A DNA stretch of 64,000 bases from Salipaludibacillus neizhouensis. GTDB taxonomy: Bacteria > Bacillota > Bacilli > Bacillales > Salisediminibacteriaceae. Where the stretch lies: NCBI RefSeq assembly GCF_002886185.1, contig NZ_KZ614146.1:1164098-1228097 (forward strand). The letters run 5' to 3'. How positions within the stretch are numbered: position 1 is the stretch's first letter; the number at the start of each line of letters is the position of its first letter. The notes under the pieces are model-generated. The model saw nothing but the letters and a program-made list of their open reading frames with translations, ran no database searches and was not told the DNA's origin. Positions 33,892-43,706 of the stretch are shown here, piece by piece. A program made the translations under genes and the position numbers.

Positions 33892-34089
33892 GTGACAAAA
33901 GTCTACTCCACAATTAACGGATTGAAAAGAATGAGTACCTTAGAATGTTTAAGGCGTATTGCCTTGCAACAATCATTGAATTTTCCTGATGAAGAGACTT
34001 TATTTTTGATTATACTAGTTAAAAATGATCTTTTGTTATACATACTATCCGCTAGTTCATTGATAATTATCAATATTAATATGGAATAA
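33892..34089 (+). CDS. hypothetical small protein
   Basis: A 65-codon frame from GTG with a well-placed GGGAGG, a charged N-terminal half and a hydrophobic tail (LLLYILSASSLIIINI). No relative recognised; it could be a chance frame in the regulator-permease gap (33822-34202). Confidence 0.3.
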   Translation: MTKVYSTINGLKRMSTLECLRRIALQQSLNFPDEETLFLIILVKNDLLLYILSASSLIIININME

Positions 34090-34202
34090 TCACTATTGAC
34101 GATTTACGTATGTATTGTTGTAATCTAACATGATGATTAACCTCTTAAATTGTCTGGAGGGAATAGCTGAGGATTTATTCAAAGAAATCAGGAGGTGAGA
34201 TT

Positions 34203-35171
34203 TTGAAATTAAAGGAGGAATTAAGACAAAAGAATGAAAGCGCTTCACTTAAAAAAGAAACAAGCAAAAAGAGTTGGTATTTCCACATTCGTCGAGATTG
34301 GCAGCTTTATGTTTTACTCTTAATTCCAGTATCATTCGCGTTTGTTTTTAAGTATGTACCATTGACTGGAATCTTAGTAGCTTTTAAAGATTACAATATC
34401 ATAAAAGGCTTTTGGGCTAGTGAATGGGTTGGACTTGATGTATTCAGAGATTTGTTCGCACGACCTGATTTTTTGAAAGCAGTACGCAATACACTGTTGC
34501 TTAATGTTTCTGATCTTGTTCTCAGTTTTACGATTCCAATTTTTCTTGCATTATTAATTAATGAAATAAACGGTAACATATTCAAACGAGTGAACCAAAC
34601 ACTAATCTATCTGCCACATTTTCTTTCATGGGTCATTATGGGAGCTCTCGCTTATCAATTATTGGGTTATGGAAGTGGTATGGTTAATAATCTCATCGAA
34701 CAGCTTGGAGGTAATCGAATCCCTTTCCTCCAAAGTGACATTCATTGGCTGTTTAGTTACCTCGCAATCGGAGTCTGGCAAGGGATGGGGTGGGGTACCA
34801 TTATTTACCTGGCAGCGATGAGTGGAGTAAACCCGGAATTATACGAAGCGGCAACGGTTGATGGTGCGAACAGGTGGCGTAAAATGTGGCACGTTACAAT
34901 ACCGTGTATCCGGCCGACAATTGTCATCTTGGTTATCCTTAGTTTGGGACATGTTATGGGGGGATCGTTCGAAAGAGTTTACGCTCTGCAAAACATGGCA
35001 ACCACTGAATTCACAACTACGATTCCCGTACTAGTATTCCGTTGGGGTATTGAAAATGGTGATTATAGTTCTGCCACCGCACTTGGAGTATTTCAAGCAG
35101 TGATCGGACTTGTTCTCGTGGTGCTTGCAGATCAAATTGCTAAAAAAGCGGGGGAAGATGGACTACTTTAA
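34203..35171 (+). CDS. sugar ABC transporter permease, LplB type
   Basis: 322 residues with six predicted TM segments after a charged cytosolic N-terminus. The EAA loop that contacts the ATPase is YEAATVDGANRWRKMWHVTI. It belongs to the LplB/carbohydrate uptake transporter-1 permease group for oligosaccharides. TTG start 3 bases after GGAGGTGAGATT. No ATP-binding subunit is encoded in the locus; a shared MsmX-type ATPase elsewhere is expected from known Bacillus systems. Confidence 0.92.
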   Translation: MKLKEELRQKNESASLKKETSKKSWYFHIRRDWQLYVLLLIPVSFAFVFKYVPLTGILVAFKDYNIIKGFWASEWVGLDVFRDLFARPDFLKAVRNTLLLNVSDLVLSFTIPIFLALLINEINGNIFKRVNQTLIYLPHFLSWVIMGALAYQLLGYGSGMVNNLIEQLGGNRIPFLQSDIHWLFSYLAIGVWQGMGWGTIIYLAAMSGVNPELYEAATVDGANRWRKMWHVTIPCIRPTIVILVILSLGHVMGGSFERVYALQNMATTEFTTTIPVLVFRWGIENGDYSSATALGVFQAVIGLVLVVLADQIAKKAGEDGLL

Positions 35172-35312
35172 TTTTCGAATAAAGGTAGTAAGTTTCTCCA
35201 TGTTCTAGAAGCGAGACTTCTTAACGCTTTTAAAGAACGGTTGTTTAAGAGGATACGTAATCACTGAACTACAAATGATGTGCTTACTAGAAAAGTAGAT
35301 AGGAGGTAAAAA

Positions 35313-36212
35313 ATGAAATTATCCGGTAGTAACACTTCTATCAAGCGATCAGGGAGAATCGACATATGGGATATAATAATTCGTATCATGCTCGTTATAC
35401 TATCGCTAACATGTCTATTGCCATTTGTCCACGTTGCAGCCAAATCGTTAAGTAGTGATGCCTTTGTTATGGCGAACAACATTTTTCTATGGCCAAAAGG
35501 GTTTACCATTGATGCTTATAGACAAATATTGTCTGACCAAAGTATCATACAATCCCTTTATATTAGCGTTCTCATTACTGTGTTGTTTACTGCTTTGGGA
35601 ATGATCATTACTGTTTGCGCTGCGTATCCATTGTCACGGAAGCAATTAAAAGGTCGAACAATGATTACAATTATGTTTACTGTCACTTTGTATCTTTCTG
35701 GTGGTATCATCCCTGACTACTTGCTTATCAATAATTTGGGAATGCTTGATACACTTTGGGCACTCATCCTTCCAGGTGCGTTTAGTGCTTTCAATTTATT
35801 AATTATGAAGAGTGCGATTACCAGCACGATTCCAGTGAGCTTGGAGGAATCGGCACGGATAGATGGAGCGAACCACTTTCAAATTTTGTGGCACATTGTT
35901 CTACCGCTCAGCAAGCCAATACTCGCTACGTTGTCTCTCTTTTATGCAGTGGGTCGCTGGAATGGCTATCAAGATGCTTTATTTTATATTAGGTATAACA
36001 CGGAATTAAGACCTCTGCAGCTTAAATTATATTATCTTGTTGTTCAAGCAAGTGAAAGTTTTCAAACTGAATTGACGTTTGTGCAGACTACTAACCCTGA
36101 AGTTCTAAGAGCAGCAGTTGTAGTTTTCGCTACCCTTCCTATTATTTGCGTCTATCCGTTTATTCAGAAGTATTTTGTTCGAGGTGTTATGATCGGTTCT
36201 GTTAAAGAGTAG
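35313..36212 (+). CDS. sugar ABC transporter permease, LplC type
   Basis: 299 residues, six TM segments. EAA loop LEESARIDGANHFQILWHIV and the end FVRGVMIGSVKE, standard for LplC/YtcP-type permeases. ATAGGAGG precedes the ATG. It pairs with the upstream permease; the 141-base gap between them shows no terminator. Confidence 0.92.
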   Translation: MKLSGSNTSIKRSGRIDIWDIIIRIMLVILSLTCLLPFVHVAAKSLSSDAFVMANNIFLWPKGFTIDAYRQILSDQSIIQSLYISVLITVLFTALGMIITVCAAYPLSRKQLKGRTMITIMFTVTLYLSGGIIPDYLLINNLGMLDTLWALILPGAFSAFNLLIMKSAITSTIPVSLEESARIDGANHFQILWHIVLPLSKPILATLSLFYAVGRWNGYQDALFYIRYNTELRPLQLKLYYLVVQASESFQTELTFVQTTNPEVLRAAVVVFATLPIICVYPFIQKYFVRGVMIGSVKE

Positions 36213-36244
36213 TCTTAAAAAATTAGATTAAATGGGGGATATCC

Positions 36245-37864
36245 ATGAGAAAAACAAATTTATTAACACTAATCAGCTCTGTTATGCTCATCACTCTTCT
36301 AGGAGCTTGTTCAGATAATGAGAATGAAACATCATCAACTAGCAATACAAGCGAAAACGACGTCACACTTGATGATGATATGAAATTCTCAGAAACTGTC
36401 AGTCTTAATATACCAGTCTATGATCGCGCTTTTGAAAATTGGAATGTTTCCGATAACTATTACACAAACTGGATTCAAGACGAGTTTGGTGAGCAATATA
36501 ACATTGATGTAAATTTTGTTCCTATATCACGAGGAAGTGAAGTAACAGATTTTCAACAATTACTTTCTGCTGGAAACGCCCCACATATTATTTACAATTA
36601 TGATATGCCTCTGGCGCTTTCTTACTATAGCTCTGGTGTTTTTCAACCTTTAGATTTGGATGAAATTGCTGAGTATGCACCAACATATTGGGAAAAATTA
36701 AGTGGGACGATTGATCAGTACGGGATGATTAACGAAGAAAATGTCTTCTTTTTCGCTGAAAGACCCGATATCAGTAATTTTGTTTCAATTATCCGTAAAG
36801 ATTGGGTCGAAGAGGTTGGAATGGAAGTAGAAGATTTGACTTCACTTGAAAAGTTTAATGAAATGGCTATGAAGTGGAAAGAAGCAGGTCTAGGCACTTT
36901 AGGCGGTGGTTTAACCGAGAATATTTACAATTATAACTATGCTTTTAGAGATTGGCCAATTGATCCAGAATATCGAGCTCTATACTCGGATCTAATGGTT
37001 GCCGATTTTACGACGGAGGATACAGAACGTTGGCTTCGCAATCTAAGCAATCAATATCACAACGGTTTAATAAACCAAGAATTCTATTTACTTGATGCAA
37101 ATAGGCAAAAAACGGAATTCGTTGCAGGCAGGTCTGGTATTCATGGCGAATACATTTCCAGCAATACAGATCTATTTGAAGCGACCCTAAAAAATAATCC
37201 AGATGCAGAATTTGCAGTGGTTCCTCCATATGCAAGGGTACCTGAAGGACGCGAGGCACAGGGACGAGCGAATTTCCCATTTGGTTTAATAATGGGTATC
37301 AATGAGAAGGCAACTGAAGAAGAACGAATCGCTGTGTGGATGTATCTCGAATGGATGAGTCAGCCTGACAACTTATTCTTTCTGCAGAATGGTGTAGAAG
37401 GAGACAACTACACATTAGATTCTGAAGGCTTCCCAGTTAAGAATGAGGAATTTGATGGCGAATCAAGCTTAGCGATGAATAACAACAAGGACTATTGGTC
37501 ACTTGTTACAGAAGCTCCTTATTTTGGTTCAGAAGAATTGACACATAAAGCGATGGAAAGTTTCTGGTCTCCGTCAGGGTACGAATATATCGTTGATGAT
37601 ATGTTCAAGTATCAGGAACAGGTAGTAGAGTATCTTAAACCAGATGCATTGTTCACCGTAGTTATTGAGAGTCAGAATCGATACCAGGCTGATTTGAACG
37701 CCCTTTTCCAAGAGCTTTATTTAAAAGTAGTCATGGCTCCTGAAGAGAATTTTGATGAAGAATATGAAGCTGCTAAGCAACGGTATCTTGAAGCTGGCTA
37801 CCAGGAAATACTCGATGAAAAACAAAAAGCAATTGATGAAGACAAATTCCTGTATTTTGAATAA
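36245..37864 (+). CDS. sugar-binding lipoprotein of the ABC importer
   Basis: 539 residues. Signal peptide with lipobox LLGACS, then a Ser/Thr/Asn/Asp-rich linker and a solute-binding domain of the family 1 (LplA-like) type, large as usual for oligosaccharide binders. Strings such as IIRKDWVEEVGMEVEDLTSL and FGLIMGINEKATEEE are typical. It captures the sugar outside the membrane and delivers it to the two permeases. The very acidic surface composition suits an alkaline or saline habitat (inference). GGGGGAT precedes the ATG. Confidence 0.92.
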   Translation: MRKTNLLTLISSVMLITLLGACSDNENETSSTSNTSENDVTLDDDMKFSETVSLNIPVYDRAFENWNVSDNYYTNWIQDEFGEQYNIDVNFVPISRGSEVTDFQQLLSAGNAPHIIYNYDMPLALSYYSSGVFQPLDLDEIAEYAPTYWEKLSGTIDQYGMINEENVFFFAERPDISNFVSIIRKDWVEEVGMEVEDLTSLEKFNEMAMKWKEAGLGTLGGGLTENIYNYNYAFRDWPIDPEYRALYSDLMVADFTTEDTERWLRNLSNQYHNGLINQEFYLLDANRQKTEFVAGRSGIHGEYISSNTDLFEATLKNNPDAEFAVVPPYARVPEGREAQGRANFPFGLIMGINEKATEEERIAVWMYLEWMSQPDNLFFLQNGVEGDNYTLDSEGFPVKNEEFDGESSLAMNNNKDYWSLVTEAPYFGSEELTHKAMESFWSPSGYEYIVDDMFKYQEQVVEYLKPDALFTVVIESQNRYQADLNALFQELYLKVVMAPEENFDEEYEAAKQRYLEAGYQEILDEKQKAIDEDKFLYFE

Positions 37865-37881
37865 GATCAATCATACTAATC

Positions 37882-37910
37882 GAGCCCTGGTTTCAGCCAG
37901 GGCTCTTTCT
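37882..37910 (+). terminator. rho-independent terminator
   Basis: GAGCCCTGG/CCAGGGCTC perfect 9-bp stem, then TTTCT. It separates the importer genes from the glycosidase genes. Confidence 0.85.
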
Positions 37911-38022
37911 CAAGAAAAGGTTTGTTCAGGAAGTGATTTTAATAGGATACTAAGGTTATCAAGCAGGGCATTAGGGTTGAAGTGAAAATTACAGGCGGAC
38001 AATAAAGAAGGAGGGTTTAATG

Positions 38023-40389
38023 ATGAGTGAGCAAAAAAAATTGATCATTCATACGAAGCAAAAGCAAAGTGATTTAGGAGATTTATTTGGTATTTTCTTT
38101 GAAGACTTAAATCATGCTGCAGATGGTGGTCTGTATGCAGAGTTAGTTCAAAACCGTTCATTTGAATTTGATCCAATTGATAATAAAGAGTATCATGCTT
38201 TAACCGCTTGGGAAAAGGTGGAACATGGAGATTCTAAAGTAAATATGACTGTTGAAAAGGAAGATCCTCTTCATTCAAATAACGTCCATTATTTATCTTT
38301 AAACGTTATAGGAACGTGTGGAAGAGCGGGTGTGAAAAATCTAGGTTTTAATTCTGGTATTCCTGTGAAACAAGGAAATAATTATTTGTTTTCATTCTAT
38401 GCAAGAACAGATTCAGATCAATCAAAAGTAATGACTGTAGCACTAGAAAGTGCAGATGAAAAAGACGTCCATGCAGTTCAAAAGATAGAAATCACAGCTT
38501 CTAAATGGAAGAGATATGAGGTAACATTAACTAGTAGTGAGACCGATAACAGTTCTCGTCTTGTCTTAACTACGGAACAACAAGGCAATGTTTACATAGA
38601 TATGGTATCTCTATTTCCAGAAAAAACGTATAAAGATCGACACAATGGCTTGCGAAAAGATATAGCTGAGAAATTAGAGGCTTTAACTCCAAAATTTATG
38701 CGTTTCCCAGGTGGGTGTTTGGTCCATGATGGCAGCTTGAAGGAAGACGATAGAAATTCAATGTATCGCTGGAAAAATACCATCGGTAACGTTGAAACAA
38801 GAGCCCCTAGAAGAAATAACTGGCATTATCATCAAACACTTGGATTAGGTTACTATGAATATTTCCAGTTTTGTGAAGATATTGGTGCCAAACCAATTCC
38901 GATACTGCCTGCTGGCTATGATCCTCATCATCAACGTATCGTTCCAATAGAAGAACTGAAGCCGTGGATAGATGATGCCCTTGATTTAATTGAGTTTGCA
39001 ACGGGAGGATCGACAACGGAATGGGGAGCAAAGCGGATGGAACTCGGTCATCCAGAACCATTCGAGTTAGAATATATTGGAATCGGAAATGAAGAAGTCG
39101 GAGAACCTTTTTATGAAAGGTATGCCTATTTTCATAAAGCAATCAAAGAGAGGTATCCAGACATAAAAATCATTAATTCTAGCGGTCCCTTTGCAGCAGG
39201 AAGTGAATATGAGCGTGGATGGAAATCTGCAAAAGAAAATAACTCCGATTTCGTAGACGAGCATTATTATCAATCAGCCGAGTGGTTTTTAGCTAATTAC
39301 CATCGTTACGACGACTTTCGCGAAGGTGATCCAAAGGTATTTTTGGGAGAGTACGCAACTGGTGGCAATACTTATTATAATGCGTTAGCAGAAGCAGCGT
39401 TCATGACAGGACTTGAAAAGAATGCCCATGCAGTAGGTTTAGCTTGTTACGCACCAATGCTTTGCAATGTAGATTATGTTAAATGGGATCCTAATTTAAT
39501 TTGGTTTAATAACCATGAGGTTTATGGAACACCTAATTATTATGTACAAAAATTATTTATGAATCATCAAGGTGATTACGGATTGAATGTAGAATTAAAA
39601 GGCTTTAAAAAGCAAAAGGAACCTAAGGATAAGCCAATAGTGGGCAATATTAAACTTGGGAGTATCCGAAACACCTCTCATTTTCATGACATAGTAGTGA
39701 CGAATAAAGATACAGGTGAGAAAAAGGATTATAAAGCAATGACATGTGAAGGGATGGATCATCTAACACTAGATAACATTAAATGGGGAAATTATGAACT
39801 CTCTTTAAAAGCCAAGAAAAGTGATGGACCACTAGGATTCAAAATTTATTTTGGTCACGAAGATGATAAAAATCATTTCATCTGGGAGATTGGCGGATGG
39901 GAGAACCAGGATTCACTTATTGCGACACGCGCGAAAAGCTGGAACTCCTGTTTAACTCAAAGTAGGTTCTCCGTTGAAAACGATAAAGAATATCATCTTA
40001 AGTTAGCGGTCATGGGAAGAGAGATTCGTACGTTTATTGATGGAACATTAATTAATGAAACAAAGGATAAACTTCCTGTCATTGAACCCCTCTATTATTC
40101 AGCGAGTATAGATGAAACAACGCGGTACGTTATTCTCAAAGTTGTTAATGTTCAAAGTATACCTATGTCAACGCAACTGATCGTGAATGGTCTGGATGAG
40201 GAACGATATCATCTTAAGATCCACGAGCTGTCTGGTTACGAGTTGGAAGCAAAAAATAGTTTTGAATTTCCAGAACATATTATTCCTAAAGAAACGGAAA
40301 TCGTTATGAGAGGTAACACCATTGACTATGAATTTCAAAAGCATTCCGTTACAATTATTCGGATGAGACCTATGGATATAAATATGTAA
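38023..40389 (+). CDS. alpha-L-arabinofuranosidase, GH51
   Basis: About 788 residues, no signal peptide, so cytosolic. An N-terminal barrel part is interrupted by a carbohydrate-binding-like beta domain (about residues 85-210); RFPGGCLVHDG opens the main catalytic part. The acid/base Glu is in IGIGNEEVGEP (about residue 357) and the nucleophile Glu in VFLGEYATGGN (about residue 443). The C-terminal part includes a laminin-G-like insert (FKIYFGHEDDKNHFIWE). It removes arabinofuranose side groups from arabinan or arabinoxylan oligosaccharides. Longer than the roughly 500-residue Geobacillus type. GGAGGG is 7 bases before the chosen ATG. Confidence 0.92.
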   Translation: MSEQKKLIIHTKQKQSDLGDLFGIFFEDLNHAADGGLYAELVQNRSFEFDPIDNKEYHALTAWEKVEHGDSKVNMTVEKEDPLHSNNVHYLSLNVIGTCGRAGVKNLGFNSGIPVKQGNNYLFSFYARTDSDQSKVMTVALESADEKDVHAVQKIEITASKWKRYEVTLTSSETDNSSRLVLTTEQQGNVYIDMVSLFPEKTYKDRHNGLRKDIAEKLEALTPKFMRFPGGCLVHDGSLKEDDRNSMYRWKNTIGNVETRAPRRNNWHYHQTLGLGYYEYFQFCEDIGAKPIPILPAGYDPHHQRIVPIEELKPWIDDALDLIEFATGGSTTEWGAKRMELGHPEPFELEYIGIGNEEVGEPFYERYAYFHKAIKERYPDIKIINSSGPFAAGSEYERGWKSAKENNSDFVDEHYYQSAEWFLANYHRYDDFREGDPKVFLGEYATGGNTYYNALAEAAFMTGLEKNAHAVGLACYAPMLCNVDYVKWDPNLIWFNNHEVYGTPNYYVQKLFMNHQGDYGLNVELKGFKKQKEPKDKPIVGNIKLGSIRNTSHFHDIVVTNKDTGEKKDYKAMTCEGMDHLTLDNIKWGNYELSLKAKKSDGPLGFKIYFGHEDDKNHFIWEIGGWENQDSLIATRAKSWNSCLTQSRFSVENDKEYHLKLAVMGREIRTFIDGTLINETKDKLPVIEPLYYSASIDETTRYVILKVVNVQSIPMSTQLIVNGLDEERYHLKIHELSGYELEAKNSFEFPEHIIPKETEIVMRGNTIDYEFQKHSVTIIRMRPMDINM

Positions 40390-40421
40390 TCTTAAGAGTT
40401 ATCGGAGGTGGATGTATCACA

Positions 40422-41375
40422 ATGTCTAAAGTTAATATAAATAAAAGTGAACATGGAGCGTACTTATTTGTGCATTTTATTCATGATAAAGAAAGAAAAG
40501 AAAACCAGGAACAAGTGTATTTTTCAGTCAGCAAGGATGGCGTGCGATGGGATACATTAAATGATAAAAAACCTTTACTGACTTCAACGTTAGGTGATCT
40601 TGGAGTAAGGGATCCATTTATTATCCGCTCTCCTAATGAAAATAAATTTTACATTATTGGTACTGATCTTTCTATTTATTACCGTAAAGATTGGGAGGAG
40701 GTTCAGAAATCAGGAAGCCAGCATATGGTAGTTTGGGAATCTGAAGATTTGGTTAACTGGTCGGAACAACGGCTTGTTAAGACAGGTCCTAAAACAGCTG
40801 GTTGTGTATGGGCTCCTGAAGCAATCTATGATAAAGAAACCGATGACTTTTTAGTGTTTTGGGCTTCACGAGAAAATTTTGGAGCGGAAAAGCAAAAAGT
40901 ATATTACTCGAAAACAAGAGATTTTATAACGTTTGATGAGCCAAAGATATATATTGAAAGAGAAAATCATATTATTGACACCACAATTATAGAATACAAG
41001 GGTAAGTATTATCGTTTTTCAAAGGATGAAACTGTAAAAAGCATTACAGTCGAGGTATCGGATCGGTTACTAGGAGAGTTTACTTCTATAGATACAAATC
41101 TAAATGATATGATTGGAGTGGAGGGTCCAGCTTGCTTTAAATTACAAGGGGAAGAAAAATGGTGTCTGTTGCTGGACCATTATAAAAATGAAAAGAAATA
41201 TATCCCTTACTATACGAATGACTTAAATACTGCAAAGTTCATAAAAAGTGAAGAGGATATGGACATACCTGTAAATTCTAAGCACGGCGGAGTAATGGTA
41301 ATTACAATGGATGAATACAATGCACTGATTAACGCATATGGAATTAGGCACGATATAAAATCTAAAAAAAGGTAA
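40422..41375 (+). CDS. glycoside hydrolase family 43 enzyme
   Basis: 317 residues forming a five-bladed beta-propeller. The three GH43 carboxylates are recognisable: Asp in GVRDPFII (residue 64), Asp in HIIDTTIIEY and Glu in GVEGPACFKL; WAPEAIYD is also typical. No signal peptide. It likely acts on arabinose- or xylose-containing oligosaccharides after import, together with the GH51 enzyme 33 bases upstream in the same operon. GGAGGTGG precedes the ATG. Confidence 0.9.
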   Translation: MSKVNINKSEHGAYLFVHFIHDKERKENQEQVYFSVSKDGVRWDTLNDKKPLLTSTLGDLGVRDPFIIRSPNENKFYIIGTDLSIYYRKDWEEVQKSGSQHMVVWESEDLVNWSEQRLVKTGPKTAGCVWAPEAIYDKETDDFLVFWASRENFGAEKQKVYYSKTRDFITFDEPKIYIERENHIIDTTIIEYKGKYYRFSKDETVKSITVEVSDRLLGEFTSIDTNLNDMIGVEGPACFKLQGEEKWCLLLDHYKNEKKYIPYYTNDLNTAKFIKSEEDMDIPVNSKHGGVMVITMDEYNALINAYGIRHDIKSKKR

Positions 41376-41432
41376 AAACGATGTTGAAATCAGGTAATTA
41401 TCTAAATTTTTTTCTCGGAATTTAAAGTATTT

Positions 41433-41468
41433 GGCCCCAGTACAGGGAATATCGCTGTTCTTGGGGCC
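41433..41468. terminator. bidirectional hairpin between convergent genes
   Basis: GGCCCCA/TGGGGCC outer stem with a partly paired interior (ACAG/CTGT). It lies between the GH43 gene and the convergent DUF624 gene and could serve both. Confidence 0.75.
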
Positions 41469-41494
41469 GTAGTTATGATTTTTATATTGGTTCT

Positions 41495-42130
41495 TTAGTA
41501 TACTTTCTGTACAGATTTTTGAAGTTTTTCATCATTTTTATTGAAAGAAAGGTTAGCACAAGACATGATAATTAATGAGAAAATACTACCAGAGAATAAA
41601 ACGATTAAACTAGGTATTTTTATCATTAAGTATAAAGCAACGAGACTTATTAAAATCGCTATAATTGTATAGATGGGATATAGGAGCATAATGAAAAATG
41701 CATTTTTTATTACTTGAAGTAGTTTTAAATCGTAATGAACATAAACAGGGAAAATGTATAAGACGATTAAGATATAGACCAAAGACATGATTAGAAAAGG
41801 GATATATAGCAAATGCAGAAACCCGGTTGACTGTCTTAAAAACTCTAAATCAATATAGAATATAAAACCGATAATTACTAAAACCAGACCTAGCGAGTTA
41901 CTTTTTTTAAATTCCTTTTTATAGGTTGTCCAAAATGTTCTAAAGGTAGGGACATCTTCATTAGATAAAAGTTTTCTTATCAACGTAAACATAGCAACTG
42001 TTGCTGGGAAGAAACCAAATATGACTAAACCTAGTAATGAAAATAATCCCCATAAAATATTTATATATGCTAATTTCATTATCCATTCACAAACTTTGTA
42101 AATACCTCCCACAACTCCTGTTGATTCCAT
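41495..42130 (-). CDS. DUF624 (YesL-like) membrane protein
   Basis: 211 residues with five to six TM segments; the N-terminal part (GGIYKVCEWIMKLAYINILW, LLGLVIFGFFPATVAMF) is typical of the DUF624/YesL family. Such genes are often beside oligosaccharide ABC importers of the Lpl/Yes type, as here; the molecular role is unknown. ATG 42130 follows GGAGG; an upstream in-frame GTG is not needed. Confidence 0.85.
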   Translation of the reverse strand: MESTGVVGGIYKVCEWIMKLAYINILWGLFSLLGLVIFGFFPATVAMFTLIRKLLSNEDVPTFRTFWTTYKKEFKKSNSLGLVLVIIGFIFYIDLEFLRQSTGFLHLLYIPFLIMSLVYILIVLYIFPVYVHYDLKLLQVIKNAFFIMLLYPIYTIIAILISLVALYLMIKIPSLIVLFSGSIFSLIIMSCANLSFNKNDEKLQKSVQKVY

Positions 42131-42230
42131 TAAAGTAATCCTCCTAATAGTTATATTATTATACAAGTTTACCATTATTTAAGTAATTATTTGAATATTT
42201 TTTTTATTTAAATAATTCCATACTTTAGAT

Positions 42231-42283
42231 GACTGCCCCCACTACTGTAACGTTTTACAATGGTGGGGGCAGTCGCTTTTTTT
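42231..42283. terminator. strong hairpin terminator
   Basis: GACTGCCCCCAC/GTGGGGGCAGTC perfect 12-bp stem with further pairing inside, followed by GCTTTTTTT. It is upstream of the DUF624 gene and would stop + strand transcription. Confidence 0.8.
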
Positions 42284-42315
42284 ACAATCATCGATGACAA
42301 ATTTTAGAAACAATA

Positions 42316-42760
42316 GTTCGCCATATACTTAACTCTTTTCCGTTACCTGAAGAGTCTTTTTTTGTGTGTTTTTCTTCTATCGAGTAATCAAGAGGCTGTA
42401 TTCGTAAACACGTTAACGTTGTTTCTGAGATAGAAGTGTGTAGTAGCGAAAGGAGGCTGTGACTTCAGAGGGAACAGCAACGGCTGATGAGCCAACAGGG
42501 TGGTTTTAAGGTCACCGATAAAGTCTGAAAACTACCTGGTATTGGATTCTCACTCCGCAATCCTATTAGGATAAATACGCTACTAATAGGCTTTTAAAAG
42601 ATGCGGCGGCATCGCTCATTACATCAGAAAGGCTCTGAAAAAGTTGGTTTTTACTTTTCAGGGCCTTTGGTGGTTTGCCCGAGGAGACTGAAGCTTTGCC
42701 CGTGGAAAGTGCGAATTCCAGTTACCATGTTATTAATTAGCAGATTTTTTCCTTTGAAAA
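42316..42760 (+). repeat. repeat D, copy 1
   Basis: A roughly 450-base intergenic block: CATATACTTAACTC, CTGAAGAGTCTTTTT, AGAGGCTGTATTC, GTAGCGAAAGGAGGCTGTGAC, GGGAACAGCAACGGCTGATG and ACCATGTTATTAATTAGCAGA. The same landmarks in the same order occur at 49418-49640. An internal terminator-like hairpin (GGCTCTGAAAAAG with CTTTTCAGGGCC) lies near 42631-42666. No gene is seen in 42131-42844. Confidence 0.65.
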
Positions 42761-42777
42761 CGGTTTAAAACTACCTC

Positions 42778-42817
42778 ACCGGTGCCAATGATGCAGAGAA
42801 CCGTCCCCATGTTTCCT
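42778..42817 (+). repeat. dispersed repeat A, copy 3
   Basis: CCGGTGCCAATGATGCAGAG followed by AACCGTCCCCATGTTTCC; it directly follows repeat D, as in the copy at 49.7 kb. Confidence 0.8.
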
Positions 42818-42844
42818 TCTCGAAAAAACGAATGCAAAGAACGA

Positions 42845-43405
42845 TTATTTAGGAGACCAGTATATGTTGAAATTATTTCTTCTACTCAACCAATAACCGA
42901 ATAAAAATATCAAGAAATAAATTGGGTATGAATAGAAATGATTCCAACTAATTTCCTTATACAACCCCATATAATCAAAAAATGGCTCACCAATAAACGA
43001 AGTTAGAAACGCAAAGATCAATCCCTTAAGATAAGGAGAAATATGAGGTTTATATTCAATTAGCATCATAATAGAAACAGGCATAAGAGTTCCATCCCAA
43101 GGTTCATATGCTGGTATCCATGGTATTAACTCATAGTAGTAAATCCATAAACCTAATTGTACGCCTATAAAATCGAAAAAAGACGCGACAATAACAATAC
43201 CGAAGCCGGCAAATAACAAGCGGTTTCTACTTTTTTTATGATGGAAAAATGCCCAGGCAATCCAAGGAAGGATACTTAAACTTAATCCAAACCACCATAG
43301 GGGAGTAAAAATAACATTTTCCATCCATTCTTGAATCATTTCATACTGAGTATCGACAAGTAATTCATATAATTCATTTGTCTTCTGAATATATTCTTGG
43401 TTCAT
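42845..43405 (-). CDS. CBO0543-family membrane protein
   Basis: 186 residues, five TM segments. Features of the family are FTPLWWFGLSLSILPWIAW, FFDFIGVQLGLWIYY, IPAYEPWDGTLMPVSIMML and FIGEPFFDYMGLY. Function unknown; common as single genes in Bacillus and Clostridium. ATG 43405 is preferred over a GTG 6 bases upstream that overlaps AGGTG. The 301-base gap 43406-43706 to the next gene has no clear feature except the promoter regions that it must hold. Confidence 0.82.
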   Translation of the reverse strand: MNQEYIQKTNELYELLVDTQYEMIQEWMENVIFTPLWWFGLSLSILPWIAWAFFHHKKSRNRLLFAGFGIVIVASFFDFIGVQLGLWIYYYELIPWIPAYEPWDGTLMPVSIMMLIEYKPHISPYLKGLIFAFLTSFIGEPFFDYMGLYKEISWNHFYSYPIYFLIFLFGYWLSRRNNFNIYWSPK

Positions 43406-43706
43406 AAGCACCTATTTCCTGATCTGATTTTTTATATTATGTTTCCAATGTTTAGCTACTTTATTCTCCTCAAAAATACGAAAACAATTTTTATTTCTCT
43501 GTTTTATTTTTTAGGAGGAGGGTATATCATTTCTAGAAACCTACATTGCAGAATAGAGTGTTTTTACATTATATTAACTGATGATATTACTTGTAGGTTG
43601 AGGTCTTTCCTTTTGAAAGAAGAGGAAATTAGTAGCCGATGATCAACATTAGGAAAGATTTTTTCAGAGTCTACTAACTAGATGGATGAAAAAGGAGAGT
43701 TTTTAT

